NCBI GenBank assembly: GCA_947000775.1
Contig: CAMQGK010000144.1
Span: forward strand, 14,060,001-14,124,000
Length of the DNA: 64,000 nucleotides
DNA from: Pterois miles
Taxonomy: Eukaryota; Chordata; Actinopteri; Perciformes; Scorpaenidae
Direction of reading: 5' to 3'
In this document: positions 12,641 through 24,987 of the stretch, one piece after another
Numbering within the stretch: position 1 is the stretch's first letter
How the letters are laid out: the number at the start of each line of letters is the position of its first letter
Notes under the pieces: generated by a model
Seen by the model: the letters and a program-made list of their open reading frames with translations, nothing else
The model's database searches: none
What the model was told of the DNA's origin: nothing
Position numbers and translations under genes: made by a program

Positions 12641-14060
12641 CACTGCTGCAGTTAAAGTGAAAATCAATTGAGCCATTACAACAGATACTGTTATTTTGCT
12701 ATCAGCAGAGAAACATGAAACGTCATCTGCATAGAATAAAACTTTTTGGGCAAAAAATGTCACAGCTACAGATAGTCTTACTTTGATTACTGGCAAACGG
12801 ACACCTCATCTTGGCTAATATATATCTCAATCAGATAATCACTACCATTTGTCAGTGCAACTGCCCTGTGGCCGTGGGTTGTACTGTGAACCATTAAGAA
12901 CACTTATATGATTTAGGGTTTGAACCAAGACAAAATGAAGTCAGCCCTGGGCTCTGTTGTTTGACCATGAATCCTTTACGTGGTAGTACTGAGTAATTAA
13001 GTTAAGTGTGACACGAGGTCAAGCTAGCCCTGGGCTTTCTGTAGACTCGGATTTAGGGTTTTGTAGGTTTCCATTATGAGGCAGACCATTTCCACTTTGC
13101 AAAGGTCAGTCATCCTGTCCAATTATAAAAGTAATTCCAGCTCTGCACGTTGAAGGAAAATGCACACTCCATGTATCATTCAATAACAAGCAGTGAGCTG
13201 TATACTGTAGTTCTATCATTTAGCAATTCTAGGAATTGCCAAAGAGGTGCACAGCTCAAGTTTTGTCCATTTCAGAGAGACATTCATCCTTATAGGCCTC
13301 AGGCTGCAGCCCACCTGTGTGTCTGTCTCCATTTCCTGTTGTTGTTGTTGTTGTTGTTGTTGTGATTTCCACCTTCTGTTTCTTACTGCTGTCTGATGAC
13401 TGGGAGGAACTGGGGAAGAGAGCAAAGAGGTTTTGAAGATTTAAAGCTGCTCTTATCAAGATTTTCATACCAACAGTGGTCAAAGGACTGAGTACATTTT
13501 CCCTCAGCTCTACAGAGCATTTTTAGCATCTTTTAGCTTATTGTTTTGGTTTTGTAACGCACAAGTTAACTTGCTATTTCAGTCTTGACATACATTAGCT
13601 CAAGATTTACTTACTTAGCTAATCCTCAATCTTTCAGCAGGTGGACCAGAGATGTGGTTGAAAGCTTTGGGAATACTTATGTAAGTGAACTTTGAGTTTA
13701 CAAGTTTTTTCACCCAATTCACTCTGTGTGACGTTTTTGGCCACAACGGGCTGCAATTTCCAGTGAAAAAAGCTCTGATAAACAACGCTACCAAACCCCA
13801 AGTTAGCGAACAATGAGTGGAGCATTTAGCGGCTAAAGAGCAATATGTTTCCTTCAGGAGTTGGTGAAGATTAAAATAGAACTAAAGATGATTGAAGGCT
13901 TTATTTCAGTCACATTTTACTCACTCTGGCCTCATTTTTCACTGCAATATATAAGTCCTGCACCTCTACGGAAATGAGAAACAGGACAATCCTAGTTACA
14001 AGAGAGAACTCAGAAATGTCTTTTGTGCAGTATAACAGTTAAAATTCCATAAATCCTTAA
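12641..14060. other. psme3ip1 intron, no gene seen
   Basis: Non-coding DNA with a short (GTT)n tract at about 13,338-13,363. No coding exon on either strand was recognised. Confidence 0.45.
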
Positions 14061-14120
14061 AACGTGAAAATCAAGTTTGATTTTGTACGTAATTTTTTTT
14101 TAATGTGGCAAAAATGGACA

Positions 14121-14247
<127 letters not shown>

Positions 14248-14264
14248 AAATATTTATGTATTTA

Positions 14265-14700
14265 TTTTTGGGAAAACTTAATAAATAAATGAGCCATCAA
14301 CTGTAACAAAAATAATATTGAAATTAAACGTAGCCATTATTTAACTGATAAAATATGACAAATGATGAATGATATTTCTGATGTTCTGTTTTAATTTGCT
14401 TATTTATTTATTTATCTATCTTTGTATTAATTCCCTTACTTATTTACTCCTCCTTTCCACTAAAAGTATTTTTATTTATTTTTACTTTTTTGCATTTATC
14501 TATTTATTTTTGCATTTATTTAAAATTTATTGTTAAATGTATATATTTATCCATGTATGTACGCATGTATATAATTTTACCACTTATTCATTTTCCCAAA
14601 ATAATTTATCTCTGTATTCTTTTGGCACGTTCTGTCGTCCACAGTCCACAAATGTGGACTCCATATGCGATACATATTGAACATTTTACATTTGTATAAC
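14265..14700. repeat. A/T-rich dispersed repeat, copy 1
   Basis: Contains AACTGATAAAATATGACA, long TATTTATTTATT runs and a terminal GGCACGTTCTGTCGTCC. A related copy lies at 18,960-19,640 (AACTGATAAAATGTGACA, CACCACTTATTTATTTCCC, and an end with CAAGTTCTGTTCGCC). Probably an A/T-rich MITE-type element; not classified. Confidence 0.5.
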
Positions 14701-15014
14701 CTCTACTTAAATCCCCTCTTGTCCTGTCTTCTCTGCTCCGTGTAAACACAGCCTGCATTTCGATTTCGATTCATTTTTGAGATGTGGAATTTTGATGAAA
14801 TATTTCTATTTTAAGCTTAGATTTAGCTATTTTTCCTGAAGTGTTCGTCACACGATTTGTTCAAGGGTCGATGGAAATTTGAAAATCTGACCGTGATTTC
14901 GTTTTTACAGTTGCTGGCTATGATACATGGAGTCATTTCGGTGCGTGTTCTGCTGTCCCCAAGTCAAAACTAAATCAGCTAATGCAGGCTTAAAGGATGT
15001 GTATGTATGCCTAC

Positions 15015-15154
15015 CTGCGTCTCTTGACGGCTCCAGCCAATAAATGGGCCTGAGACAGATGGCTGGTCCTTTGCTCCGCCCCTGAATGTTTAGGAGCCAC
15101 CTTCTTTTCAGGCTCTCTGCGGCTTTCAGAGGACGCTTGCTTCACTAGAGCGCT
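15015..15154 (-). CDS. psme3ip1: psme3ip1 exon 5 (after the U12 intron)
   Basis: 140-nt exon encoding SALVKQASSESRREPEKKV and then LSQAHLLAGAVKRR, matching the FSQAKLLAGAVKHK block of mammalian PSME3IP1. The acceptor is non-canonical: the intron ends GTGTCAC, i.e. in AC rather than AG, 15 nt after a U12 branch-site-like CCTTAAC at 15,169-15,175. The exon begins AGCGCT at 15,154 in phase 0, exactly continuing exon 4. The donor is GCAG/GTAGGC (15,015/15,014), leaving two bases of a split codon. The frame stays open throughout. Confidence 0.85.
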
Positions 15155-15159
15155 GTGAC

Positions 15160-17887
15160 ACCACAAGAGTTAAGGTGAATAAACCATAATGGAGCCGTGG
15201 AAGGGGAACAAAGAGGGGCTCAGGGGCATGTAGACACTCATTTAGCAGCAGTCCATTCAACAGGTTATGTTCTGTCCTCCCATCGGGAGAAGCCATTACA
15301 TCTCTACATCAGTGTGCTGAAAAAAGTGACACAGTTCTGAGAGGCTAAAAAAAGCACTCCTGCAGAGAAGCAGAGAGAGGTGACACAGATATAAACCCTA
15401 AAAGGAGATCAGGAGATGGACAGAGCTCAGGAGACATGGAATCAGGTCGGGATGCAGAGACAGGGGAAAATGGACTGAGAAACACACAAAGACAAAGCAA
15501 ACCTAGCGGAAGACAAAATGGACAAATGAACGGGAAACATCAGGGATTAGGTATACGTGAGGCACATACAAGCAATCGTGAGTTTTCACTGCATTAACTA
15601 AGGTCTGCATCTGTGTGTGTGCGTGTACTTTGTGTTCACAGCAACTGCTTTAAATGGTCACCGTAGTTACCAGCCTATGATACAGTTTCCACGACAACCC
15701 GTTCTGTTCTTCATCTGCAGACAAACCTGTCTGTCAGAAACCTGTCTGTCGGCACAAACAAAGACAGAGTGACAGAGAGGCAAAGAAGAAAAGCGCAGAG
15801 AGCAACAACCAACAAGCTACCGGACGTGTATTAAAATGTGCAGGAATTTCATTTACTCTGGGATGTATGGTGCAGATTATAGGAATTCTGTTTATGAATT
15901 AGTCTGTCCTAAATACATACAATGCTCTCATGCTTCTTTCATGAGCTAAAATTTGAGGTTATGTAATGCAGCGATATGATGCAGATGGGATTTGGCAAAT
16001 AAAATAGGCTGGTTCGAGACCTCTGACCTGCTGCCCACATCTAAGATTTGTTCAGCGATTGTGCCCACTCATAGCTGCTTTCTCCACTTGGAGAAACTGT
16101 CAGCCAATCAGAGCTCAGTAGGCAGTAGGGACGCATCGATCCAACTTTTTTAGTCCCCATACGGATTGCGATACCTGGGTTTGAGTATCGGCCGTTAGCA
16201 AGTTACTGTTCCGATACCAGTGTTTAATTAATAAGCTGTATGCTCCACAAGTGACTGGGATCATTCTTTTATGTGTAAGGAAACATCAGGCTTAAACATC
16301 ACCTTCCTCACTTTGTAAAATAAACAGAACAACTAAATACATGGATATAAATTTACTGAATTGTTGTCTAATATTAAAATAATAAATCATACACCAACAA
16401 CTGCAACAAAATCTTCAGAATTAACAAGAATTACAATTCCAGCAGCAACAAATTGGTCAAAACTTAAACACTAATCAAAATTCCAGACTATAATGTAGTA
16501 TATAAACACAGAATTGACTTAAGTAGATCAGCCCCATTGTTTAATGTATGCACGCTGCAGTCCCAGCAGACGCTTCACTATAGTGGAACTATGCCTGCCT
16601 CTGCCAATACACATAAAGCTCATTATCATTTATGCATCATTTATGAACATTTTTGCAGCATGGACGTCCTTTAACTGCATGAAGTGCACAAAATTAACTG
16701 AAGTGTACAGTGAACAGTTTTACTCCTTAGCTGAAGGAGATACGGAAACCCATACTGAGAAACTTTACACAATATACAGCATTATATGGAGATTGCTCAT
16801 CATTTTGCTGTCTATGACAGTAGTTTAGGGGCAGGGTGCAGGAGTGTGATGAGATTTAAGATACTACTCTCTGCAAGCGAGTGAGGCTGGAGGGTGTGTT
16901 TTTTGCTGGGTAGTACAAATGGCACCTTTTGCATTAAAGGATATTTTTCAGCCTGGACACTACTTTCCCATATTTTTGTTTGTAAATGACTAATAGGGTA
17001 AATATTTTTTTTTTCCAGCTGCGAAATGGGCTACAATGTAATCCTTCGGTGCGATTATCAATATACTGTACGTCCACTAAAAGTGCTTGTTTTGCCACTG
17101 ATGGGCTCTGATTGTTTGACGACATTATAGACTCATTTTTACCGTTGTCTTCTGGCAACCAGTCACGTGAAACAAAGACAGACAGAAGAGTCAAGACAAA
17201 CATTTCTCTGTAGGGTCATTTCCATAATGTTTTCAGACACTTAAAATAATAATCTGAGCCTTTTAATGGATCTACCTTGACGGTGAGGAATTATCCTGAG
17301 CCGGGTGCAGCGTCCTCCATCAATACTGGACCAGGTTAAAAAAAAATGAATGTTCCCATTAATCACTTAGACACAAAAACGTGGGAAAATAGGGTCCAGG
17401 TTGAAAAATACATCAGTTATCCTTTAGTTATAAAATGTAGATTAGGTTTAGGAATGCTTTGTATTCAATTTTTTACTATTTTTAAGCAATATAGTTGAAG
17501 GCATCTTCAATAGAAATAAACTTTTGCTCTTGTTCTGGAAGCAGGTTGTATTTAATTTTTAGTTTGAACTGATGCTCGTTTTGCTATAATGCAAACATTC
17601 AGAAAACATACAGACTGTGATGAAGTGTCAGCATCCATCTGAATGAAGTACATTAATGCTCATCTCCAATTCTCATTTCATAAACAACAAAATAATCTAG
17701 ATGCTCAGAGTAAAACTGCTGTGATTTCAACTACATCTCAGTGCTTATTTTGAACCTCCAAAGTCAGTTAAGCTTCACTAAAACAGGTGGATAACAGATA
17801 AATATACTTAGGCAAATAATCATAGAGTGATACTGGCTGATTCAGATGGTTTTTGTATAAACGGACGTGATAAAAAAAAAAGGATAT
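15160..17887 (-). other. psme3ip1 intron 4, U12-type AT-AC
   Basis: Read on the minus strand the intron starts ATATCCTTT at 17,887, the exact U12 5' splice consensus, and ends GTGTCAC at 15,155, with the branch-site-like CCTTAAC near its end. Length is about 2.73 kb. A repeat-like block at about 16,125-16,850 begins GGGACGCATCGATCCAAC and has GCGATACC and CCGATACC words typical of fish non-autonomous elements. The remainder has no recognised feature. Confidence 0.8.
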
Positions 17888-18009
17888 TCTGTATTCCAAC
17901 AGTTCCTGTTTCTCCTCATCCCTGCGTTGCTTCTCCACCAGGCACTGTTGCCGGGAGACTTCGTCCAGGAAGCTGGTCTCGTCCTCGTCCAATCCCCTCA
18001 CCATGTTCC
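17888..18009 (-). CDS. psme3ip1: psme3ip1 exon 4
   Basis: 122-nt exon encoding NMVRGLDEDETSFLDEVSRQ then VEKQRRDEEKQELLEYR, almost identical to the most conserved part of PSME3IP1/NIP30, a nuclear regulator of the PA28-gamma proteasome. The acceptor is TGACAG before 18,009. The exon ends after EYR (AGA) and is followed by ATATCCTT rather than GT, i.e. a U12 AT-AC donor. Phases with exon 3 (1 nt carried) and exon 5 (phase 0) fit perfectly. Confidence 0.92.
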
Positions 18010-18450
18010 CTGTCACCATGGAAACAAACATGCTCTCAACACATGGCAGTGGAGTGATTGCATTTTTCAGAAAACAAACCATCAGAGGCTGTCTTTAAAT
18101 CCACACCCAAATGACGTTTATGTAAAAAGAAGTCAAACGGGCCTTCGTGATTAAAGACGATAAGTGTACTTTTAACAGCTGTACCAGATTTTGAATTAGT
18201 TTTAGACATAAACAAACTGTTTCTGTCCCATGTGTAAACATTGCACTATGAATGCACGTAGCAGTGTACATAATGGAATGACAGGATAAGGTTTTGCATA
18301 GCTACAAATCTGCCATCTGATCCAGCACTTAAAGGTACTATGAGGAACTTTATTTTGTGTTGATTTTGGCAATCCCGACTGAAAAAAGCGGTAGTGTTTC
18401 TGAGCACCAGAACCCCTTTAGAAGACCTCTCATATTACTGCGGCAGGGTC

Positions 18451-18720
18451 TCACAGTTTTCCCCGTGTAGTCCTGGTTCTGGTTCTGGTTCCGGCCCTCC
18501 TGGGCCTCCAGCAGCATTTTGTCAGTGCTGGCTCCCGGTAGGGACCGGCGGAGCAGCAAGACATAGCTCTGCTCCTAGCTGGAGGAGGAGCCACTGCTGC
18601 CGGCGCGGAGCATCCCACTTCCACCCGGAGCTGCAGGCCGAAAGCAGCAGCGAAGTCTGATCTGGATCTGGGTCTTGCCGCGGAGGGCGGGTCGCTGCCG
18701 GAGGCCATGCTGTAGTCTGA
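18451..18720. other. GC-rich island inside psme3ip1 intron 3
   Basis: A locally G/C- and CpG-rich block in otherwise A/T-rich intron. Both strands are open for 80-90 codons; the minus frame starts MASGSDPPSAARPRSRSDF. No family was recognised, and it may be part of a repeat (the adjoining CTTAAAGGTACTATGAGGAAC is repeat-like), an alternative promoter/exon, or a CpG island. Confidence 0.3.
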
Positions 18721-18959
18721 GCTGAAGGGGTTTCAGGTGAACCTCCATGATTTCGTCTGATTTCATGTGAGTCTAACCTCGTGGCATCGATGAGGATTAA
18801 GAATAACTACATAGAAATCTTCTCGTTGATGTTCTGTATTATCAGCAACACATGAGAGCTGTGGGAAAATGAATAGGGTAGGAAAGAAGATATTTTTTGG
18901 TCTTTTGCTTTTTATAAAATAATGAATAATCTCTATGGATGATGGAACCTGCCAAAATC

Positions 18960-19640
18960 AAAAATAAAATCAATAAATAAATAAATAACTCGATGAATAA
19001 ATACATGCCATTAAACGGAGCAAAAAATAATCTTAAAAATAAATGTAGTAATTAACTAACTGATAAAATGTGACAGAAATATATGTATTTCTGTTTTAAG
19101 TTGCTTGATTAGCTTTGTAAAAATAATCATGAGTAAATAAGGGAATTTATACATTTTATTTATTCTCGTATTTATTTATTAATTATTAATTCATTTTTAA
19201 ATTTTGCTTTTAATGTTTTTATTTTATTTATTAAATATTCATGTTTTAAATGTATGTATTTATTTCTGTATTTATTTAAATACTTCTGCACAATGTTCCC
19301 TTTGTATTTCACCACTTATTTATTTCCCCTAACTTATTTATTTCTTTTTTCTTTTCTTTATTATTTTTCTAATTTCTTTATGCATTTGTGCCTCATTATG
19401 CAAACGAGGGGGCTGTCGCTCAACTTGCGGCATAAAATAAGGTAATTAATACAAAGGTAGATAAATAAATAAAGAGAGAGAAAGAGAGAAAACATAAACA
19501 GCAATTCATGTCACATTTTATCAACTCATTAATAGCATCATTTATTTCTAATTATATTTGCTACATTTAATTATATATTTATCGAGTCATTTATTCATTG
19601 ATTGATTTTTTATTTTGTCAAGTTCTGTTCGCCATAAAGC
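18960..19640. repeat. A/T-rich dispersed repeat, copy 2
   Basis: Shares several words with 14,265-14,700 and is dominated by ATTTATTTATT and AAATAAATAAAT runs. Lies within psme3ip1 intron 3. Confidence 0.5.
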
Positions 19641-20467
19641 TCACCTCTTTGGGTCAAACCATCTGAGAAATTTAGAGGGGAAGTGAAAACCCCTTTGACA
19701 CCACAAGTTTGAGTTTTGGCACTTTAGCTTTTGGACTTGGGGAGTTGTTCAGGTTTATTAATATTCTTGGACTGTCTTAGACCATAGAAATAACATGTAT
19801 GAATTTTGAAATTGGGCATGATTCCCCTTTCACAAATGTCTCTAAAGTAAAATCTTTAAAGTAACTGGTCACAACAGCTGCCAGGTTAGTGTAGTGGAGC
19901 AGAAATATTAAGTACTGTAAAATGGAAATACTCAAGTTATGTACAAGTACCATGTTTTTAGTTACTTTCCACCACTGGTCTCTTTGATCAGACCTTTCCT
20001 GCCTGATGTGTGGCCTCATCTTTCAAACCCCATGTCCTGTTTGTAATGCAGGTTTTCTGCCAAAAGTCTCAAGACCAACCTGACGACATCATCATTTACA
20101 AAGCTCCCTCGAGACATTCTGTGGCTGTTATTTCAGGCTGAGTGATATTAACCATGATGCGAGAAAATAGAGTAATGCATTATCATATTATTGTATGTAT
20201 ATAATGCAATATCAACATTTAAATTTTAAAAACATCACAGGTATTTTATTATTATATTTGTGAAACTTTGATTCTGACAGTTGGAGTGGACTATTTAGTA
20301 TTTGACAGTATGGTTGGAAACAAATCCTTGTCATGACAGTTGAACTTTATTACAGATAGCCACTGGCTATATACTGTATTAGTGTTAATTCAAACCTAGA
20401 TGACAAATGAAGGTAAAAGTCCTGATAACAGATACAAACAAAGAGAAACAGAGAGACAAAGACTCAC

Positions 20468-20566
20468 TAAATTTGAATTGCTCCTCATATTCTTCTTGTT
20501 TCTTGTCTTTCTGCTCCTGCAATCGCTCAAAGAGGGAACGTGGGTCATACTCCTCCTCCGGGGCCT
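20468..20566 (-). CDS. psme3ip1: psme3ip1 exon 3
   Basis: 99-nt exon encoding EAPEEEYDPRSLFERLQEQ and KDKKQEEYEEQFKF, the coiled-coil-like charged segment of PSME3IP1. Acceptor CTCCTCAG before 20,566; donor A/GTGAGTC after 20,468. It receives one base from exon 2 and passes one base to exon 4, keeping the frame. Confidence 0.93.
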
Positions 20567-20666
20567 CTGAGGAGTACACAAGCAAATATGTGGATGGATG
20601 CACAGCTGTGTGGATTTAAGAAGTGTGTATTGTGGATCTGTGTGTAAGTGCATGTGTTCTTCTTAC

Positions 20667-20793
20667 CCTCTGGGTCGTCGGGTTTCCTGACTTTCTCCCA
20701 TTCCTCCTGCCTCTTCTTCCTCTTCTCATCAAGCTCAGCCTCCGACACAAACTTCCTGCTGAGGTCGACACCCGTGGTCCCTCCCCCTTCCAT
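20667..20793 (-). CDS. psme3ip1: psme3ip1 exon 2, start codon exon
   Basis: The ATG at 20,793-20,791 opens MEGGGTTGVDLSRKFVSEAE, followed by LDEKRKKRQEEWEKVRKPDDPE, which is the conserved N-terminus of PSME3IP1 (NIP30 domain). The acceptor TTTGCAG lies just upstream (exon starts 20,803), leaving a 10-nt 5'UTR in this exon. The donor is GAGG/GTAAGA (20,667/20,666). Exons 2-5 together encode about 162 residues; the human protein is 254 residues. Gene runs on the minus strand, convergent with the copine gene. Confidence 0.93.
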
Positions 20794-20992
20794 TACAACT
20801 GACCTGCAAACAGAGACACAGGCACAGAGACATGCCTTACTTAAGCTGTTTCCACCGCAGGAACTTTCCCCAGGAGAACAACTGTAATGACCACCAAAAA
20901 CAAAAAAAAAAAAACAAAACATGCAGACATTCATCACCACGTTTGAGAAAGCTTCTCAAGATACAATGGCTTGACACCATCAACAACAAACT

Positions 20993-21110
20993 TGGGGCGC
21001 TGTTTAGCTCAGTTAGATAGTTAGGTTAGCTAGAGCAGGCGCCTCATGTGCCAAGGCTGAGGTCCTTGCTGCAGCGGCCCGGGGTTCGAATCCTGCCTGT
21101 CTCCCACAAC
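20993..21110 (+). repeat. tRNA-derived SINE fragment
   Basis: A-box-like TTTAGCTCAGTTAGATAG and B-box GGTTCGAATCC at 21,083-21,093, with GCCAAGGCTGAGGTCCTTGC between them, a pattern typical of another fish SINE family. The window lacks its tail. Confidence 0.75.
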
Positions 21111-21756
21111 TACAACAAACTTTGGCAGAGAACTTACCAACTTCCTTCAGATGAAGAAACACCCAAGAAATGCTGGAAATGGATGTCACACACTCCGTAA
21201 TCCTACAACAAACATCACCAGGCAAGCTGCATACGCAAGGAAAAAGGAAAAGAGGAAAGCCAAAGAACCCCTGGCCCAGAGACCTTGAGGCAGACACCAA
21301 ACGAACGGGCTACACCTGGAAAGAAAGGCCCACCCATCCCAGGGCAGAGATGGGTGGAGAAGCTTTGTCGACGGCCTATTCTCCAAGAGAGGTAAAAGGT
21401 CTAATGATAAAAATAAGACCCTTCTTTAGAAACTCATTGTGTTTCAACCACAAGGACTATGGGTTAAATTAAGTTCTGGGGACATTTTATGGTACCTTTT
21501 TATCCCCCCCGACACCTTCTCAGTGGACTAATTTGCCTTTAGTTCGCAGTGGAAACGCAGACAACAGTAGGCTGAAGGAACCTTTTAGTTCCTTGAAAAA
21601 TAATTCCTGGGACCTAAACCACCTGAGACTTCGATTCAGAGATGCAGCTGTTGAATAAATGCAGCGTATAAAGTTTCAACATGCATGTGCAAAGCCGCTA
21701 TGGAGACAGCAATAACATACTGCTACTACACATACTGCAATATTTGTCTTTATACT

Positions 21757-21761
<5 letters not shown>

Positions 21762-21792
<31 letters not shown>
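21762..21792. repeat. (GT)n microsatellite
   Basis: About 30 bp of GT dinucleotides; a separate (CAA)n tract lies at about 21,984-22,013. Confidence 0.95.
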
Positions 21793-22253
21793 GGATTACT
21801 TAAAGTGTAATTACACAGGTTTTAACCACAGTTCAGGTGGTTCAACCTGTGTAATAACACGTTTACAGATATGTTACCTTGTTTTATACTTGGCTAAGTC
21901 GAGGCGTCACTTTGAGACTGGGCATGTAAACAGAGGTGAGGTGTATGCTGTTTTTCTGTTTTATAATTCAGGCAGTGACACATCACAACAACAACAACAA
22001 CAACAACAACAACTAGATAACCAGGGGATTTGTGATATATTTTTAGATGTTTGTATTGCCAGGAATAAACTGCACCCAACCTGTAAGGCTTTGGCTCTCC
22101 CTTGTGGTCACCTTTAATCATCACAAGTAAAGGTATTATAGCAATCTAAAGAACTTTTCAGCTGAAGAAGACCATAAAGATAGCACAACCGATTTGCAAC
22201 GAGAGCAGACCGGAGCTTTTGGTTTGTGTCGGCGGCCCTGTTGATTCACTTAC

Positions 22254-22620
22254 CGTCACCTCCGGCGACGATAACAACGTTAGCCGCCAAAGATAACCTT
22301 ATAAGCCAGAGGACACAGTCGGCTACCGATACAATTATATATAATCGATAAAACAATCTATCTGCAGTCCACCTGTCAGGCTCGTTGGCTTTCTTTTGTT
22401 GTAGTTTAGATGATCGAGCGATAAAGCTGCGGACACGCAGATGCCTTGTATGCTGTAATCCCCCCGGCTAGCTTCGGTTAGCTTCGTTAGCATCGCAGCA
22501 AGCTGCTGTGGCCGCTGTACGGAGCCGAAAACCGCGACATGTTGGACAAGCAGCACCTCCTGCTGCACAACCGAGCATACCTGTGTTTCAGCTCGTCGCT
22601 GTTTCATATCATGGTGAATA
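22254..22620 (-). other. Probable non-coding first exon/promoter of psme3ip1
   Basis: Minus-strand donor GACG/GTAAGTGAA with the exon's last base at 22,254, in a CpG-richer zone (about 22,200-22,620) upstream of exon 2. A 5'UTR exon splicing to the acceptor at 20,803 would be consistent. The 5' limit and the transcription start are not visible, so the extent is a guess. Confidence 0.5.
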
Positions 22621-23164
22621 GTTTCTATGTCAATAAAACTTACCGAGCTCGGCTGGTTGATATGCTACTGCTCCAAATCAATGACGTTTCGTGTCACAGT
22701 AAAAATACTCCGCCGCGGTTTTCGACGTGCGACTGTAGTTCCTACCAGCAGGAAGACGCTTTTCTTACACATACGCAATACATTTTATTAATTCTCCTCT
22801 AAAAATCAAGTGCAATATACAGAGAAAGAAACAGTCCTATAGAGTGATGATACTAGAAGAAATATATACACGCAGAATCCATTCAAAACAAGGGGAGAAT
22901 AATAACTGAAAAAATGCAATATGTTACACCAGAATATTTATTTGTACCCGTAGGTAAATTTGGTTTACAGTGAGTAATTTTGAACACAAAAACAACACAA
23001 TACAAGACAAATTGACAAAGTGACGACAGTGCTTAAGCTAAAAAGGGCAAGAAGAACGGCCACATTGATAAAAAAACAAAACAAAACAAGATAAGTTAAA
23101 ACATCAGTGGATAAAAAGCCATAAAAGCCATAAAAAATATGTCAAACCAACCCAAAAGGTGCCA
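22621..23164. other. No gene seen
   Basis: A/T-rich DNA between the psme3ip1 5' end and a LINE fragment. In human the head-to-head neighbour here is RSPRY1; no exon of it was recognised. Confidence 0.4.
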
Positions 23165-24010
23165 TTCATTAAAACAAGATAAGATAAGATAAGAGTTAAG
23201 TTGCAGTTTCTTACTTGTTCACAGTACTGATGGCTGCTGGTATAAAGCTGCTTTTGTAGCGCTTAGACTTACAGGCAGGTACCATGAACCTCCGACCTGA
23301 TGGGAGCAGCTTAAATTCACCATTAAGAGGGTGGGAGTCGTCTCTTATAATAGATTCAGCTATCTTCTGTAGCTGTTTGGCATGCAGGGCTTCTGGATGG
23401 AGCTGAGACTCTCCGATCAGCTTGCTTGACCCTTTCACAATTTGATTGAAACTGTTTTTGGTTTTTAGGGACACGTTTCCAAACCATGAGATGAGGCAGA
23501 AAGTTAAAACAGATTCTATAAAAGCACGATAAAGCAAGATCAACATGGTTCTGTCAGTGTTGTCAGGCTGACAATAACTGTGTTGTCTGCATACTTTAAG
23601 ATGGTATAGAGGATAAACAAGAGAGGAGACAGCACACATCTTTGTGAGGAGCCAGTGGAGGACGTCACCTGATCCGAAAAGGTTTCATTAACTCTCACTT
23701 TCTGTGTCCTGCTAGTTAAAAAGTTCAAAATCCAACCAACAAGGTTGTTGCTTACGTTAAAATGTTCTAAAATCCTTGAGGCTAAAACATGGGGTTGGAT
23801 TATATTAAAAGCAGATGAAAAGTCCACAAATAAAAGTCTAGCATGTGTTCCTTTCCCTTCTAGGTGTTTAAAAAGCAGATGTAATAAGGTGACAGGGGCA
23901 TCCTGTACTCCTCTGTTGGGCCTATAGGCGAATTGCATGGGATCAAGGTCACGCTCAGTTGCCTTTAGTATTTCAGAGCTCACACGTTTCTCAAAAGATT
24001 TCATTACATT
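23165..24010 (-). pseudogene. Truncated non-LTR retrotransposon reverse transcriptase
   Basis: Minus-strand frames encode the RT region (QFAYRPNRGVQDA, then LLFVDFSSAFN of RT block with the catalytic Asp, STGSSQRCVLSPLLF, and YADN in place of the FADD catalytic box) and then, in a second frame after a junction near 23,565, the C-terminal tail (ILLYRAFIESVL..SWFGN, HPLNGEFKLLPSGRRF). This is a CR1/L2/Rex1-like LINE. It is 5' truncated, has an internal deletion removing the region after the YADN box, and carries changes such as YADN, so it is dead. The 3' end is an (AAGAT)n tract at 23,175-23,194. Confidence 0.85.
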
Positions 24011-24789
24011 TCCTTCAAAAATAGCAAATGATGTTTAATAGATATAAATCTTATTAAAGATATGAAAAATTATTTGCTGTCGAGCCCATACTTCTTAAGT
24101 TCCTATCTGTTGCAAAACAATTTTGACATGATATTACAACAGTGTTGTCCTTATTATTGTTCATCGTTAAATCAGGAGGAGCTACTCTGCCCTGAAATAA
24201 CAAGCAACTTCCTGATAGAAATTAGACCACTGTAAACGTCAGCACAGTCACTGGGTCATAACGCCACCATTCATTTTGAATTGTTGTATGCAGTTTTTTC
24301 CTTTTCTTTTTTTCCTTCTTCCAGCTGTTTTCTATGACAAAAGCTTCATCAGCTTTGCATTTGTGATTTCTTACAGCTGATGTTGCAGATCAGCAAGATT
24401 AACTCTGGACAGACAATCTGTGGGTTTACAGGACAGAACACGACACTACTGTGTCCTCTGAAATATTTAAAAGTTAAAACTTTGTTCCAGCTAATGTCTG
24501 AATAGTTTCACTGACATCTCTGTGCTGAAGAGTTGAACTATTGAAGTTTTAGTAGGAGGATGATAATAGATATAGGCCAGCCTATAGATTTAGCCTATAA
24601 AGTTATGAGCAGGTAATGGTCATGCAGCCTGTCTGGACACATTCCCCTAGTTTATCTTGTTGGATAAGATCAAACCCAGTATTTTCAATTTCGCGATACA
24701 TAATAAAGAGTATATTATAGGCTCAGCCCATAAGTGCCCTGGTGTCATTATTTGCATGTTAAATTATTTAAGATTATTAATAACTTCAG
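24011..24789. other. Left flank of the histone array, no gene seen
   Basis: Unique A/T-rich DNA. Similarity to other histone units begins near 24,790 (AACGTAGTCCACAC, shared with the H3 3' flank of unit 2), which I take as the left edge of the array. Confidence 0.5.
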
Positions 24790-24941
24790 CTAGAAAAAAA
24801 GACACCTGAAAACGTAGTCCACACTTTCTTTAGATAATAGACAAGAAAACCAATATTTTAAAGATATTATTGATCTGTTATCATTGATAATAAATGGTGT
24901 GTAGTCAGTAGAGGAATGAGCCCTTCAGTGTAGAGTGAGGT

Positions 24942-24957
24942 GGCTCTTAAAAGAGCC
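24942..24957 (-). terminator. Histone 3' stem-loop, H3 unit 1
   Basis: GGCTCTTTTAAGAGCC on the minus strand: six-base-pair stem, TTTA loop, the SLBP-binding signal for U7-dependent cleavage of non-polyadenylated histone mRNA. It lies 30 nt after the H3 stop. Confidence 0.97.
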
Positions 24958-24987
24958 GTTGTGGTTGTTGGAGCAGCAGCAGACACT

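Noticed and set aside
23211..24004. Reverse transcriptase as a possible retrovirus
   Set aside because: Motif order and the (AAGAT)n tail are those of a non-LTR LINE; no LTR, gag or env signal is present.
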